Positions 33,427-42,900 of a stretch of DNA of 64,000 nucleotides are shown here, in pieces. The notes beneath the pieces are model-generated. The model saw only the letters and a program-made list of their open reading frames with translations, was not told the origin of the DNA and did no database searches. The translations under genes and the position numbers were made by a program. Numbering within the stretch: the first letter of the stretch is position 1; each line of letters opens with the position of its first letter. Origin of the DNA: Trichlorobacter ammonificans (GTDB lineage: Bacteria; Desulfobacterota; Desulfuromonadia; Geobacterales; Pseudopelobacteraceae); the NCBI RefSeq assembly GCF_933509905.1, contig NZ_OW150024.1, positions 2,654,001 through 2,718,000 on the forward strand. Direction: 5' to 3'.

Positions 33427-34110
33427 TCAGGATCCGGAGCGCGAAGCGTGGCTGTCGACCGCAGAGGAGAGGGCCGCCTCGATCATCCGTTCGGCCTCAG
33501 CGCGCTCTCCCCCCCGCAGCATCTCCATAAGCCCTTGCGCCATCAGGTTTTTTACAAAGTCGGTATTGTATGCCTTTGCCATTCCCAGCGTCAACAGCTT
33601 TTCACGCAGCTCGGCCAGCAGCTCCAGCAGCTCCCCGTACTCCTCACCGATGGCCTCAGCCACGTGATCCCTGACGGCAGCGGCAACGGCAGGGGCGCTT
33701 CCCTCCGTTCCCACCGCGATCTCAAGCCGCCCGCGCCGCAACAGGGCCGGAAACCGGCAGGTCCCCTCCTCCGGCCGGTCAGCCACGTTCACCGCAATAC
33801 CGAGCAACCTGGCTTCATCGGCCACCTGACGATTGACCTCCCGATCGCTGGTGGCGGCCACCACCAGTGCCGCGCCGGCCAGGTCACCGGGCGCCCAGGG
33901 GCGCTGCCGCCAGGACAGCTCCCCCGCCGCAGCCAGCTCGGCAAGGCGCGGAGTCAGCTCAGGGGCCACCACCACCAGCTCCATGCCGGCCTCCCGCAGC
34001 ACCCCGGCCTTACGGGCCGCGACCGCCCCGCCACCAACCAGAACGGCGCGCCGGCCGGCAAGATCGAGGGAGATGGTCAGATGGTGGAATGGTTGATTTC
34101 GCACTTGCAT
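33427..34110 (-). CDS. Precorrin-2 dehydrogenase / sirohydrochlorin ferrochelatase (CysG N-terminal type)
   Basis: 227 residues. Rossmann motif [22 protein letters not shown] at about 16-37, then [35 protein letters not shown], typical of the Met8/SirC/CysG-N family. It oxidises precorrin-2 to sirohydrochlorin and may insert iron to make siroheme, which the sulfite reductase encoded at 54.6 kb needs. It is the first gene of the minus-strand heme block. Only a weak ribosome binding site (GGTAAC) is visible. The start region overlaps the candidate trxA promoter on the other strand. Confidence 0.92.
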   Translation of the reverse strand: MQVRNQPFHHLTISLDLAGRRAVLVGGGAVAARKAGVLREAGMELVVVAPELTPRLAELAAAGELSWRQRPWAPGDLAGAALVVAATSDREVNRQVADEARLLGIAVNVADRPEEGTCRFPALLRRGRLEIAVGTEGSAPAVAAAVRDHVAEAIGEEYGELLELLAELREKLLTLGMAKAYNTDFVKNLMAQGLMEMLRGGERAEAERMIEAALSSAVDSHASRSGS

Positions 34111-34132
34111 TTTTTCGTTACCGGCGTATTAT
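34105..34132 (+). promoter_or_regulatory. Candidate promoter of trxA
   Basis: TTGCAT (34105-34110), a 16-bp spacer and TATTAT (34127-34132), about 45 bp before the trxA ATG. The -35 box overlaps the first codons of the divergent siroheme gene. Confidence 0.55.
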
Positions 34133-34177
34133 TCAAAAATTCCTATACATGACCCAATTCATAAAGGAGGCTTTTCC

Positions 34178-34507
34178 ATGGCAAGCGATGCCGTTCACAC
34201 CTTTACCGATGCCAATTTCGACCGTGAAGTACTGCAGTCCGACGTGCCGGTGCTGGTCGACTTCTGGGCCACCTGGTGCGCCCCATGCAAGGCCATTGCC
34301 CCGCTGATCGACACCATCGCCGGTGAGTACGCCGGCAAACTGAAAGTGGGCAAGGTCAATGTGGATGACAACCAGACAACTCCCGGCAAGTACAGCGTCC
34401 GCGGCATCCCCACCCTGATCCTGTTCAAAGGGGGCAAGGTGGTGGATCAGGTGGTCGGCGCAGTACCCAAGTCCCAACTGGATGCCCTGATCGCCAAAGC
34501 GCTCTGA
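34178..34507 (+). CDS. trxA: Thioredoxin
   Basis: 109 residues, the standard size. Active site WCAPCK with cysteines 34 and 37 (most thioredoxins have WCGPC; WCAPC is a known variant), and the cis-proline in [12 protein letters not shown]. It reduces protein disulfides in the cytoplasm. AAAGGAGG precedes the ATG. It is transcribed alone and ends at the hairpin at 34533. Confidence 0.97.
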   Translation: MASDAVHTFTDANFDREVLQSDVPVLVDFWATWCAPCKAIAPLIDTIAGEYAGKLKVGKVNVDDNQTTPGKYSVRGIPTLILFKGGKVVDQVVGAVPKSQLDALIAKAL

Positions 34508-34532
34508 ACGGCACCGGAGTACCACCTGCTGC

Positions 34533-34566
34533 AAAACGGCTGTGACGTTCGCGTCACAGCCGTTTT
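34533..34566. terminator. Bidirectional terminator between trxA and galU
   Basis: A perfect 15-bp stem (AAAACGGCTGTGACG at 34533-34547, complement at 34552-34566) with loop TTCG. The arms end in AAAA and TTTT, so it can terminate the convergent trxA and galU transcripts from both sides. On the plus strand the loop is the very stable UUCG tetraloop. Confidence 0.93.
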
Positions 34567-34569
34567 ACA

Positions 34570-35439
34570 TTACTGGCGGCCGAGTCGCTCCCGCAGGTAC
34601 GCGGCAAACTCCTCCCGGAACTCCTCCCGCTTCAGGGCCAGGTCGACGGTGGCCTTCAGGAAGCCCAGCTTGTCGCCGCAATCATGGCGCAGCCCCTCGA
34701 ACAGACAGCCGTAGACCTTTTCAGACTGGGACAGCCGTTTGATGGCGTCGGTCAGCTGAATCTCTCCCCCCCGCCCCGGTGTCTGACGCTCCAGCAGGGG
34801 GAAAATGGCCGGGGTCAGCACGTAGCGACCGATGATGGCCAGGTTGGAGGGAGCCTCCTCCTGCTTCGGCTTTTCCACCATGTCGGTCACTGCCACCACC
34901 CGCTCGGACAGCCGCTCGGCTGCCACGCAGCCGTAGGACGATATCTGCGCCATCGGCACTTCTTCCAGAGCCAGCACGCTGCCCTGACGCTGCTCGAACA
35001 CATCCAGCAGCTGCCGCAGACAGGGAACGGTACTGTCGATGATGTCGTCCCCCAGCAGCACCGCGAACGGTTCGTTGCCGATGAAATCCCGGGCACAGAG
35101 AATGGCATGCCCCAGCCCCAACGCCTTTTTCTGGCGGACGTAGTAGATATCCACCAGGTCGGCGATCTCCCGGACTTCCTGCAGGGTCTCGTCTTTCCCC
35201 TTCTCCTCCAGGTGGTTTTCCAGCTCCGGCGACAGGTCGAAATGGTCCTCGATGGTCCGCTTGGTCCGGCCGGTGACGAAAATGATCTGGGTAATGCCGG
35301 CCGCCACCGCCTCCTCCACCACGTACTGCACCAGCGGCTTGTCGATCAGCGGCAGCATCTCCTTGGGGGAGGACTTGGTGGCCGGCAGAAAGCGGGTTCC
35401 CAGGCCAGCCACCGGAAAAATCGCCTTGCGCACCTTCAT
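34570..35439 (-). CDS. galU: UTP-glucose-1-phosphate uridylyltransferase
   Basis: 289 residues. Nucleotidyltransferase signature [24 protein letters not shown] (about 12-35), with VLLGDDIID and [20 protein letters not shown]. It makes UDP-glucose from UTP and glucose-1-phosphate for surface polysaccharides. It overlaps folD by four bases and is probably translated from the same mRNA. Confidence 0.97.
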   Translation of the reverse strand: MKVRKAIFPVAGLGTRFLPATKSSPKEMLPLIDKPLVQYVVEEAVAAGITQIIFVTGRTKRTIEDHFDLSPELENHLEEKGKDETLQEVREIADLVDIYYVRQKKALGLGHAILCARDFIGNEPFAVLLGDDIIDSTVPCLRQLLDVFEQRQGSVLALEEVPMAQISSYGCVAAERLSERVVAVTDMVEKPKQEEAPSNLAIIGRYVLTPAIFPLLERQTPGRGGEIQLTDAIKRLSQSEKVYGCLFEGLRHDCGDKLGFLKATVDLALKREEFREEFAAYLRERLGRQ

Positions 35440-36290
35440 TGCCGCAGCTTCCTTTCTGCCGATTCCAGGGTATTCTGCAGCAGCATGGCGATGGTCATCG
35501 GCCCCACCCCGCCCGGCACCGGCGTGATGGCCGAGGCCCGCTCGGCGGCAGCGGCGTATTCCACGTCACCCACCAGCTTCTTCTCACCCACCCGGTTGAT
35601 CCCCACGTCGATCACCACAGCCCCCGGCTTGATCCAGTCCCCCTTCACCATCTCCGCTTTGCCCACCGCCGCGATCACCACGTCGGCCCGGCGCACCACT
35701 TCAGCCAGATCTTTCGTACGGGAGTGGCAGATGGTGACCGTGGCGTGGCGGGCCAGGCACATCAGTGCCACCGGTTTGCCCACGATGTTGGAGCGCCCCA
35801 CCACCACCACCTCCTTACCGGTCAGGTCGTAGCCGATCTCGTCCAGCATCACCATCACGCCGTAGGGGGTACAGGGCTGAAAAGTGGGCTTGCCGATGGC
35901 CAGACGTCCCACGTTGAAGGGATGGAAGCCGTCGGCATCCTTGTCCGGCGAGATCGCCTCCAGCACCTTGTCGCTGTCGATATGGGAGGGCAGGGGCAAC
36001 TGCACCAGGATGCCGTGCACCCGCTCGTCGGCATTCAACTGCCCGATCAGGGCCAGCAGGTCCGCCTCGCTGGTGGACTCGGGCAGTTCGTGGTCAGCGG
36101 AGTACATCCCCAGCTCGATGCAGTTCTTCTTTTTCATCCCCACGTAGACCCGGCTGGCCGGATCGTCTCCCACCAGCACCACCGCCAGCCCGGGGGTCAC
36201 CCCTTTGGCCTTCAGTTCCGCCACCCGCTCCCCGATCCGCTGCCGCACCCTGGCTGCGATCGCCTTGCCGTCAATCACCTGAGCCGTCAT
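35436..36290 (-). CDS. folD: Bifunctional methylenetetrahydrofolate dehydrogenase/cyclohydrolase
   Basis: 284 residues. [14 protein letters not shown] holds the catalytic Tyr/Lys pair, [13 protein letters not shown] is the family motif, and the NADP-binding motif is [17 protein letters not shown]. It interconverts one-carbon folates in the cytosol. GGAGGAGA lies upstream of the ATG. It is first in a folD-galU pair. Confidence 0.98.
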   Translation of the reverse strand: MTAQVIDGKAIAARVRQRIGERVAELKAKGVTPGLAVVLVGDDPASRVYVGMKKKNCIELGMYSADHELPESTSEADLLALIGQLNADERVHGILVQLPLPSHIDSDKVLEAISPDKDADGFHPFNVGRLAIGKPTFQPCTPYGVMVMLDEIGYDLTGKEVVVVGRSNIVGKPVALMCLARHATVTICHSRTKDLAEVVRRADVVIAAVGKAEMVKGDWIKPGAVVIDVGINRVGEKKLVGDVEYAAAAERASAITPVPGGVGPMTIAMLLQNTLESAERKLRQ

Positions 36291-36313
36291 ATCGCTTCTC
36301 CTCCCGTGTTCAT

Positions 36314-36337
36314 CAGTACCTAGCAGTCGTGGTACTG
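36314..36337. repeat. Short inverted repeat upstream of folD
   Basis: CAGTACC (36314-36320) and GGTACTG (36331-36337) with a ten-base loop, followed on the plus strand by TTTT. It lies 24 bp before the folD ATG, so it may be an operator or a leader structure; it could also end any transcript entering from the left. Confidence 0.35.
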
Positions 36338-36439
36338 TTTTCCCGCTTCCCTGTCAACCCTTTCGGTTGCCGGGGCACGCCATAGCCGCACTCTGCTCAG
36401 CACCTATGAATTTCTTTCATTTTTCTCGCTGCAGCCCCC

Positions 36440-36484
36440 TTTACATAGTCGTCACATGCCTGTAACATGCTGACGCTTTATAAC
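36440..36484 (+). promoter_or_regulatory. Three-unit pho box and -10 of the phosphate operon
   Basis: Three adjacent 11-bp units in phase: TTTACATAGTC (36440-36450), GTCACATGCCT (36451-36461) and GTAACATGCTG (36462-36472), each with a T-A/C-ACAT core. TATAAC (36479-36484) fits a -10 at the right distance, with no good -35. PhoB boxes are 11-bp-spaced direct repeats in this place. phoB itself is 1.9 kb downstream, so the operon is likely self-activated under phosphate limitation. Confidence 0.75.
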
Positions 36485-36577
36485 GACCCCGTTGCACGAC
36501 AGAGAAGCAAAAACCGCGGTGCCGGAGCCGGTAATCCCGCCCAATGGGCTCGCTATGCTTCTGAAAAGGAGATTTGC

Positions 36578-37195
36578 ATGTTCGGACTGATACCGAAGGA
36601 AGAGAAGTTTTTCGAAATGTTCCGCCAGATGGGGGTGATCATCACCGAGGGCGCCCAGCAACTGAAGACCATGCTGGACGACTATGCCGACCCCCTGACC
36701 AGTCAGCGACAGATCAAGGACACGGAGCACAAGGGAGACACCCAGACCCACCTGATCATCAAAACCCTCAACAAAACCTTCATCACCCCGCTTGATCGCG
36801 AAGACATCTACTCCCTGGCCTCCAAGCTGGACGATATCCTGGACCTGATCGACGCTTCGGCCCAGCGTTTCGTGATGTACAACGTGGAAAAGCCGACCCC
36901 CGCCTCCAAGGAGCTGGCCTTCATCATCCTCAAATCCTGCCAGACCGTGGAGCGGGCCCTGCGCCACCTGGGGGGCAAATTCGACGATATCAACGACTGC
37001 TGCGTGGAGATCAACGCCCTGGAGAACGAGGCGGACCGGGTCTGCCGCGAGGCGATCAGCCGCCTGTTTGCCGAAGAGAAGGACCCGATCAACCTGATCA
37101 AGTGGAAAGAAATCTACGAAACCCTGGAAAAGGCGACGGACAAGTGCGAGGACGCCGCCAATATTCTGGAAAGCGTGGTGGTGAAGCATGCCTGA
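36578..37195 (+). CDS. DUF47 (PhoU-like) phosphate transport regulator
   Basis: 205 residues from the ATG at 36578, with AAAGGAG upstream. Mostly helical, PhoU-like: MFGLIPKEEKFFEMFRQMG, then acidic metal-binding type motifs (DTEHKGDTQTH, LDREDIYSLASKLDDILDLID, ENEADRVCREA). DUF47 proteins are commonly paired with Pit transporters and thought to control them. Overlaps the pit gene by eight bases. Confidence 0.93.
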   Translation: MFGLIPKEEKFFEMFRQMGVIITEGAQQLKTMLDDYADPLTSQRQIKDTEHKGDTQTHLIIKTLNKTFITPLDREDIYSLASKLDDILDLIDASAQRFVMYNVEKPTPASKELAFIILKSCQTVERALRHLGGKFDDINDCCVEINALENEADRVCREAISRLFAEEKDPINLIKWKEIYETLEKATDKCEDAANILESVVVKHA

Positions 37196-38189
37196 AATGG
37201 CGATCATCCTGCTGGTGCTGGTGGTTGTGGCGGCACTGGTCTTTGACTACATCAACGGCTTTCACGACACGGCCAACGCCATCGCCACCTGCGTTTCCAC
37301 CCAGGCACTGTCGATCCGTTCGGCCATCTTCATGGCCGCGTTTCTCAACTTCGCCGGCGCCATGGTCTCCACCAAGGTGGCCACCACCATCGGCAAGGGG
37401 ATCGTCGACGCCGCCGATGTTACCCAACTGGTGGTTTTCGCCGGGGTGATGGGGGCGATCATCTGGAATCTGATCACCTGGTACTACGGCCTCCCCTCCT
37501 CCTCCTCCCACGCCATCATCGGCGGCATCATGGGAGCGGTGATCGCCCACTCCGGTCTCTCGACCCTGCACTGGGCCGGCCTGAAAAAAATCGTCCTTTC
37601 CCTGATCTTTTCCCCCATTTTCGGCGTCATTGTCGGTTTCGGCTTCATGGTGGTACTGCTCTGGGCCTTCCGCAACAAGGCGCCGGGCAACATCAACAAG
37701 GGGTTTCGCCGGCTGCAGGTAGTTTCCGCGGCGTTCATGGCCTTCTCCCACGGCACCGCCGACGCCCAGAAATCCATGGGCGTGATCACCATGGCCCTGC
37801 TTTCCTACGGCCTGATCCCCACCTTCGAGGTTCCCACCTGGGTGAAGCTCTCCTGTGCCGTTGCCATGGGGCTGGGAACCGCCGCCGGCGGCTGGCGGAT
37901 CATCAAGACCGTGGGCAAAGATTTCGTCAAGCTGCAACCGGTGCACGGTTTCTGCGTGGAGACCGCCGCCGCCGGGGTCATCCTGGGAGCCTCCTCCATC
38001 GGCATGCCGGTCAGTACCACCCACGTCATCACCTCCACCATCCTGGGAGTGGGAATCTCCAAGCGCCTCACCGCGGTCAACTGGAATGTGGCGCAACGGA
38101 TTCTGGTGGCCTGGGTGCTGACCATTCCGGCCTCGGCCTTCGTCGCCTTCCTGACCTACCAGGCACTGACGCCGGTATTCGGCAAATAG
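37188..38189 (+). CDS. pit: Low-affinity inorganic phosphate transporter (Pit family)
   Basis: 333 residues, about ten membrane helices. The duplicated PiT signatures are present: GFHDTANAIATCVSTQAL near residue 25 and VSTTHVITSTILGVGISKRL near 280. Pit carries metal-phosphate complexes with protons across the inner membrane. Being behind a pho box is less usual for Pit, which is often constitutive. A terminator follows at 38211. Confidence 0.95.
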   Translation: MPEMAIILLVLVVVAALVFDYINGFHDTANAIATCVSTQALSIRSAIFMAAFLNFAGAMVSTKVATTIGKGIVDAADVTQLVVFAGVMGAIIWNLITWYYGLPSSSSHAIIGGIMGAVIAHSGLSTLHWAGLKKIVLSLIFSPIFGVIVGFGFMVVLLWAFRNKAPGNINKGFRRLQVVSAAFMAFSHGTADAQKSMGVITMALLSYGLIPTFEVPTWVKLSCAVAMGLGTAAGGWRIIKTVGKDFVKLQPVHGFCVETAAAGVILGASSIGMPVSTTHVITSTILGVGISKRLTAVNWNVAQRILVAWVLTIPASAFVAFLTYQALTPVFGK

Positions 38190-38210
38190 TACCGCCATGT
38201 CCGTGGCATT

Positions 38211-38248
38211 CGACAAAGGCCGCTCCTTTCCGGAAGCGGCCTTTGTCG
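38211..38248 (+). terminator. Terminator after pit
   Basis: A perfect 14-bp stem (CGACAAAGGCCGCT at 38211-38224, complement at 38235-38248) with a ten-base loop, 22 bp after the pit stop. A later TTTTCCC lies 7 bp beyond. It separates pit from phoB. Confidence 0.8.
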
Positions 38249-38335
38249 TTGAATGTTTTCCCTGCTGTAGCACATTCGTAACCTGCAACTGCTACGTTTG
38301 ACACCGACCTGCAACAGACGGCACGGGAGAGGACG

Positions 38336-39016
38336 ATGAAGAAGATACTGGTGGTGGAAGACGAACGGGACCTGGCGGACCTGCTGGCCTACAACCTTGA
38401 AAAGGAAGGGTACCAAGCCCTGACGGCGGCCAGCGGCCTGGAAGGGCTGGAGTTGGCCCGGCGCGAGCTGCCGGACCTGGTGGTGCTCGACCTGATGCTT
38501 CCCGGCATGATGGGAACCGAGGTTTGCTCCACCCTGCGTCGCACTGAACGGACCCGCGGCATCCCGGTGCTGATTCTCACCGCCCGGGGAGATGAGGTGG
38601 ACCGGGTAGTGGGGTTTGAAATCGGCGCCGACGATTATATCGTCAAGCCGTTTTCCATGCGGGAGCTGATGCTGCGGGTTCGAGCCATCCTACGCCGCAG
38701 CGGCCAGGAGCTCGCACCGGTAGAGCGCCTGCTCACCCTGGGGCCGATCACCATGGACTGCGCCGGTCACCGGGTGATGGTGAACGGCAGCGAGATCGAC
38801 CTGACCAGTACCGAGTACAAGCTGTTACTCTATCTGGCGGAGCATGCCGGACGCGTGCTCTCCCGTGAACTGCTCCTGCAGGAGGTCTGGGGGTACAACT
38901 TCGTCGGGGACACCCGCACCGTGGACACCCATGTCACCCGCCTGCGCGGCAAGCTGGGGGGCGCGGGGGAGCTGATCCGGACGGTGCGCGGTTTCGGCTA
39001 CAAACTGGAGGAATAG
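38336..39016 (+). CDS. phoB: Phosphate regulon response regulator PhoB
   Basis: 226 residues, OmpR/PhoB type. Receiver 1-120 with phospho-acceptor Asp52 (VVLDLMLPGMMG) and Lys in the DYIVKPFSMREL motif. A winged-helix DNA-binding domain follows at 130-226 (ALHE-type TRTVDTHVTRLRGKLG). GGAGAGGACG precedes the ATG. phoR follows one base after the stop. The name rests on the partner kinase and the neighbouring phosphate genes. Confidence 0.93.
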   Translation: MKKILVVEDERDLADLLAYNLEKEGYQALTAASGLEGLELARRELPDLVVLDLMLPGMMGTEVCSTLRRTERTRGIPVLILTARGDEVDRVVGFEIGADDYIVKPFSMRELMLRVRAILRRSGQELAPVERLLTLGPITMDCAGHRVMVNGSEIDLTSTEYKLLLYLAEHAGRVLSRELLLQEVWGYNFVGDTRTVDTHVTRLRGKLGGAGELIRTVRGFGYKLEE

Positions 39017-39017
39017 C

Positions 39018-40790
39018 ATGTCCTTCCGCTGGCAACTGTTCTACTCCTACCTGGCCCTCTGCCTGCTGCTGGTGCTGGGGCTGTTCGCCGCCGTGGACCA
39101 CCTGCTGCTCAAGCGCCTCACCGAGGAGAGCCGGGAAAACCTGCTCAACCAAGCCCGGCTGGCGGTCATGCTCACCGAACGGGATGGCGCCGTGCAGGCC
39201 TCGCCCCAGGACCTGGCCCGCGAGGTGGGGACGGCAATCAAGGCGCGGCTGACCCTGATCGCCGCCGACGGCCGGGTGCTGGGGGACTCCGGCGTGTCGG
39301 ACGATCACGTGCCGCGGGTGGACAACCATGCCGGCCGCAGCGAGGTGCGGGAGGCGATGACCGCCGGCAGCGGCAGTTCGCTGCGCTACTCCTCAACCCT
39401 GCGCACCACTATGCTCTACGTGGCGCTGCGCTGTCCGTTGCCGGACGGCTCCAGCGGCGTGCTGCGTCTGGCCCTGCCCCTGGAGCGCCTGGACGCGGCC
39501 AAACGGACCCTGCACACCCTGCTGGGGGGGACCGTGCTGCTGCTGATCCTGGCCGCCCTGCTCCTGAGTGTCGTCTTCTCCAACGTCACCTCCCGCCCCC
39601 TGCGGGAGATCGCCGATGCCGCCGCCCGCATCGGGGTCGGCGAAAAGGGGGTGCGTATCGCCCTTGCCGGCAGGAGCGGTGAGATCGGCTATCTGGCCCA
39701 GGTCCTAAACGACATGGCCGGACGGATCGAGCAGCAGGTGCACCGTATTTCCTCAGAGCAGCAGCGCCTTTCCGCCATCCTGCTGGGGATGGGCGAAGGG
39801 GTGATGGTCACCGACAAAAGCGGTGCCCTGCTGCTGGTCAACCCGGCCTTTCTGCGCATGTTCGGTATCCGGGACGACGTTACCGGCCGTCCCCTGGTGG
39901 AGGTCTGTCGCCACCCCGACCTGCTGCAGGCCTTCGAGACCCAGCGGGGCTCGGGAGAGGAGATGACCTGCGAACTCACCGTTCCCGCCACCAACCTGGT
40001 GCTGCTGGCTCACTGGGTACCGCTCACCGACGAGAAGGGGCTGCGCCAGGGAACCGTGGCGGTCTTCCACGACATCAGCGACCTGAAGCGCCTGGAAACC
40101 ATGCGCCGCGACTTCGTGGCCAACGTCTCCCACGAACTGCGCACCCCGGTGGCGGTGATCAAGGGCTACGCCGAAACCCTGCTGGACGGTGCCCTGGAAG
40201 AGGCGCCGGACCAGGCCCGCCGCTTCACCGAAACCATCGTCCGCCACGCCGAACGGCTTACGAACCTGATCAACGACATCCTTACCCTTTCCCGTCTGGA
40301 GGGACGGGATGCCGGCACCGCCCTGCTCCCCCTGGAGATCGGCAGCGTCATCGACAAGGTGCGCCAGCTGATGGAGGACCATGCCGCCGGCAAGGGGATC
40401 AGCCTGACCGTTGCCTGTCCCCCCTCCCTGCCCCGGGTTGCCGGTGATCAGGGGCAACTGGAACAGGTGCTGCTCAACCTGCTGGACAACGCCCTCAAGT
40501 ACACCCCGTCGGGAGGCAGGGTCGGCATCACCGCCCGCCCCGACGGCAATCGCGTCGCCATTGCCGTGACCGACACCGGCAGCGGCATCCCGGCCCGGGA
40601 CCTCTCCCGCATCTTCGAACGTTTCTACCGGGTGGACGAGGCTCGCAGCCGTGAGCAGGGAGGGACCGGCCTGGGTCTGGCCATCGTCAAGCATATCGTC
40701 CAGCTCCACGGCGGAGAGATCACGGTGCAGAGCGAACCGGGAACCGGCAGCGTTTTCACCCTCTACCTGAACGCCGTCTCCTCTTCATGA
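39018..40790 (+). CDS. phoR: Phosphate regulon sensor histidine kinase PhoR
   Basis: 590 residues. Two membrane helices (about 9-30 and 165-190) flank an extracytoplasmic sensor of about 130 residues, larger than in E. coli PhoR. HAMP lies at about 190-240 ([19 protein letters not shown]) and PAS at 250-350. HisKA has the phospho-acceptor His in [22 protein letters not shown]. The HATPase domain has [13 protein letters not shown] and [20 protein letters not shown] precedes the ATG. It probably phosphorylates PhoB. Confidence 0.93.
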   Translation: MSFRWQLFYSYLALCLLLVLGLFAAVDHLLLKRLTEESRENLLNQARLAVMLTERDGAVQASPQDLAREVGTAIKARLTLIAADGRVLGDSGVSDDHVPRVDNHAGRSEVREAMTAGSGSSLRYSSTLRTTMLYVALRCPLPDGSSGVLRLALPLERLDAAKRTLHTLLGGTVLLLILAALLLSVVFSNVTSRPLREIADAAARIGVGEKGVRIALAGRSGEIGYLAQVLNDMAGRIEQQVHRISSEQQRLSAILLGMGEGVMVTDKSGALLLVNPAFLRMFGIRDDVTGRPLVEVCRHPDLLQAFETQRGSGEEMTCELTVPATNLVLLAHWVPLTDEKGLRQGTVAVFHDISDLKRLETMRRDFVANVSHELRTPVAVIKGYAETLLDGALEEAPDQARRFTETIVRHAERLTNLINDILTLSRLEGRDAGTALLPLEIGSVIDKVRQLMEDHAAGKGISLTVACPPSLPRVAGDQGQLEQVLLNLLDNALKYTPSGGRVGITARPDGNRVAIAVTDTGSGIPARDLSRIFERFYRVDEARSREQGGTGLGLAIVKHIVQLHGGEITVQSEPGTGSVFTLYLNAVSSS

Positions 40791-40897
40791 CGTTCGTGCC
40801 GCCCCACCGGGGCAATGGCTCCGGAAGCTGCCGCGCCGATTGAACCACCCGGCAAAATATGGTAGCCTGTCCTATTTTTATGCCCCCGGAGCTACCC

Positions 40898-41749
40898 ATG
40901 TCTGCAGAAGAGCCCAAAGTCCTCCCGTTCATCGAACACCTGGTGGAGTTGCGTCGTCGCCTGATCATCATCGTCATTGCCGTGTTCATCGGCATGGGGG
41001 TTTCCTGGAACCTTGCCAACGAGATCCTGGTCTACATGGAAAAACCGCTGACCAGCGTTACCTACATCGATGCCGCCAAGCAGAAGCTCTATCGCTACCT
41101 GCAGACCAACTACCCCGCCATCTACCGGATGGGTGACATGGAAAAGGAGTTGAACAAGCCGAAAAAACAGCATGCCCTCAACTACACCAAACCACTGGAG
41201 CCGTTTTTCATCCAGTGCAAGATCTCGGCGATCGCCGGCTTCGTGCTGGCCCTGCCCATCGTCTTTCACCAGATCTGGGCCTTTGTGGCGCCGGGACTGA
41301 CCCGGCGGGAACGGAAGCTGGTGGTCCCCTTCATGCTGGTCGGCACGCTCGCCTTCTGCCTCGGCGCCTTCTTTTTCCTGACCACGGTCTGGCCGTTCAT
41401 CATCAACTTCTCCCTCTCCTACGAGACCGAGGGGTTGCGCAGCTGGTTGTCGCTCTCGGCCTACGTCGATTTCTGCCTGCGCCTGATCCTGATGTTCGGC
41501 CTGATGGCTGAACTGCCGGTGCTGACCCTGCTCTTGTCCCGCTTCGGCCTGGTCAGCTACGCCTTCCTCGCCCCCAAGCGCAAGTATGCCCTGCTGGCCA
41601 GCTCCATTGTGGCCGCTTTTCACTCCGACCTGGTCACCATGTTCGTGATCATGATCCCGATGTACATGATGTACGAGGTGAGCGTCTGGGTTGCCCTGTT
41701 CTTCGGCAAGAAGAAAACCGAACCGCCTCCGCTGCCGGCGGCCGGCTGA
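40898..41749 (+). CDS. tatC: Sec-independent translocase subunit TatC
   Basis: 283 residues from the ATG at 40898 (GGAG eight bases upstream). Six membrane helices. Cytoplasmic signature FIEHLVELRRRLIIIVIAVF recognises twin-arginine signals, and KPLEPFFIQCKISAIAGFVLALPIVFHQIWAFVAPGL is the family core. The first periplasmic loop is longer than usual (about 50-100, rich in Lys, Tyr and Gln). No tatA or tatB lies beside it, so the partners are elsewhere. Confidence 0.93.
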   Translation: MSAEEPKVLPFIEHLVELRRRLIIIVIAVFIGMGVSWNLANEILVYMEKPLTSVTYIDAAKQKLYRYLQTNYPAIYRMGDMEKELNKPKKQHALNYTKPLEPFFIQCKISAIAGFVLALPIVFHQIWAFVAPGLTRRERKLVVPFMLVGTLAFCLGAFFFLTTVWPFIINFSLSYETEGLRSWLSLSAYVDFCLRLILMFGLMAELPVLTLLLSRFGLVSYAFLAPKRKYALLASSIVAAFHSDLVTMFVIMIPMYMMYEVSVWVALFFGKKKTEPPPLPAAG

Positions 41750-41781
41750 CCGCGCCACCGACGAGCGCGGCGGTGAGTGCC

Positions 41782-42900
41782 ATGTCCCTTCCTGCACACG
41801 ACAAACCGACCTCCGACCACGGCGGTACCATCTACGCCACGGCACGAGCCCTGGGCTGCGCCGTCGACGACCTGCTGGATTTTTCCGCCAGCATCAATCC
41901 CCGCGGCCCCTCAGCGGCGGTACGGCAGGCGCTGCTGGCCGCCCTCCACCATATCCCCCACTACCCCGACAGCGACGCCACGGAGCTGCGCCGGGCCCTG
42001 GCCCGCTTTCACCACCTGCCGGAAGCTGCGGTGGTGCCGGCCAGCGGTTCCACCCCGCTCATCCACCTGGTGCCCGGCGTTGTCGCGGGAGAGAGGGGCA
42101 TGGTGGTCTGCCCCGCCTTCAACGAGTACGAACACGCCCTGAAGCGACACGGCTGGAAGCTGCAGCGGCACCTGCTGTCCCCCGACGACGGTTTTGCCCT
42201 GCACCTGGACCGGCTGGCCGACGACCTGGCGCGGCAGCGTCCCGATGTGCTCTTTTTCTGCACCCCCGCCAACCCCACGGGACGCCTCTACCCCGCCGGC
42301 GAAGTCCGGAATGTGCTGGAGCTGTGCGGCCGCTACGGGACGCTGCTGGTGCTGGACGAGGCGTTCATGGATTTCTGCGGCGAGGAACAGTCGGCGAAAG
42401 CGGCGGTAGTTGCCTCTGGGCGGGGGATTGTGCTGCGCTCCCTGACCAAGTTCCACGCCCTGGCCGGACTGCGCCTGGGCTGCGCCCTGGCCCCGCCGGA
42501 GCTGGCGGAGAAACTGCGGGCCGCCCAGCCCCCCTGGGAGCTGAACAACCTGGCGCAGGTGGCCGGCGTGGCGGCCCTGGCCGACCCGGCGGAGGACGAG
42601 GCGACCCGGCGGATGATCGCGGAGGAGCGGACGCTTTTGGCGGAGTTGATCGGAAGGATTCCGGGGATCGAGCCGCTGCCTTCCTCCACCAACTACCTGC
42701 TGCTGCGGCTCGGCAATGGCCTGACCGCACCGGCGCTGCGGGAGCGGATGGTGCAGCGGCACCGGATCATGGTGCGGGACTGCAGCAATTTTTACGGGTT
42801 GGGAGAGACGTTTCTGCGGGTGGCTGTGCGGAGCCGCGAGGAAAACCGGCGGCTGGCAGCGGCGCTTTCAGAGGTTGTTCCGAGTCAGATTACGCCCTGA
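41782..42900 (+). CDS. cobD: CobD-like threonine-phosphate decarboxylase / histidinol-phosphate aminotransferase family
   Basis: About 372 residues; the start is ATG at 41782 or in-frame GTG at 41773. Class I/II PLP fold: HGGTIYATARALG and LDFSASINPRGPS at the N-terminus are hallmarks of CobD, with FFCTPANPTGRLYP and the PLP lysine in SLTKFHALAGLRLGCALA. CobD makes the aminopropanol-phosphate linker of cobalamin. No other late cobalamin genes lie nearby, so a histidinol-phosphate aminotransferase role is the alternative. Its 3' end overlaps the convergent plsY by 11 bases. Confidence 0.85.
   Translation: MSLPAHDKPTSDHGGTIYATARALGCAVDDLLDFSASINPRGPSAAVRQALLAALHHIPHYPDSDATELRRALARFHHLPEAAVVPASGSTPLIHLVPGVVAGERGMVVCPAFNEYEHALKRHGWKLQRHLLSPDDGFALHLDRLADDLARQRPDVLFFCTPANPTGRLYPAGEVRNVLELCGRYGTLLVLDEAFMDFCGEEQSAKAAVVASGRGIVLRSLTKFHALAGLRLGCALAPPELAEKLRAAQPPWELNNLAQVAGVAALADPAEDEATRRMIAEERTLLAELIGRIPGIEPLPSSTNYLLLRLGNGLTAPALRERMVQRHRIMVRDCSNFYGLGETFLRVAVRSREENRRLAAALSEVVPSQITP

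Noticed and set aside
40791-40897. Terminator between phoR and tatC
   Set aside because: Only a short GCCCC-ACC-GGGGC type stem is visible and there is no T-run, so a terminator is not supported.
41750-41781. Cobalamin riboswitch before the cobD-like gene
   Set aside because: Only 32 bp separate tatC from cobD, too short for the element, and no B12 box was seen.
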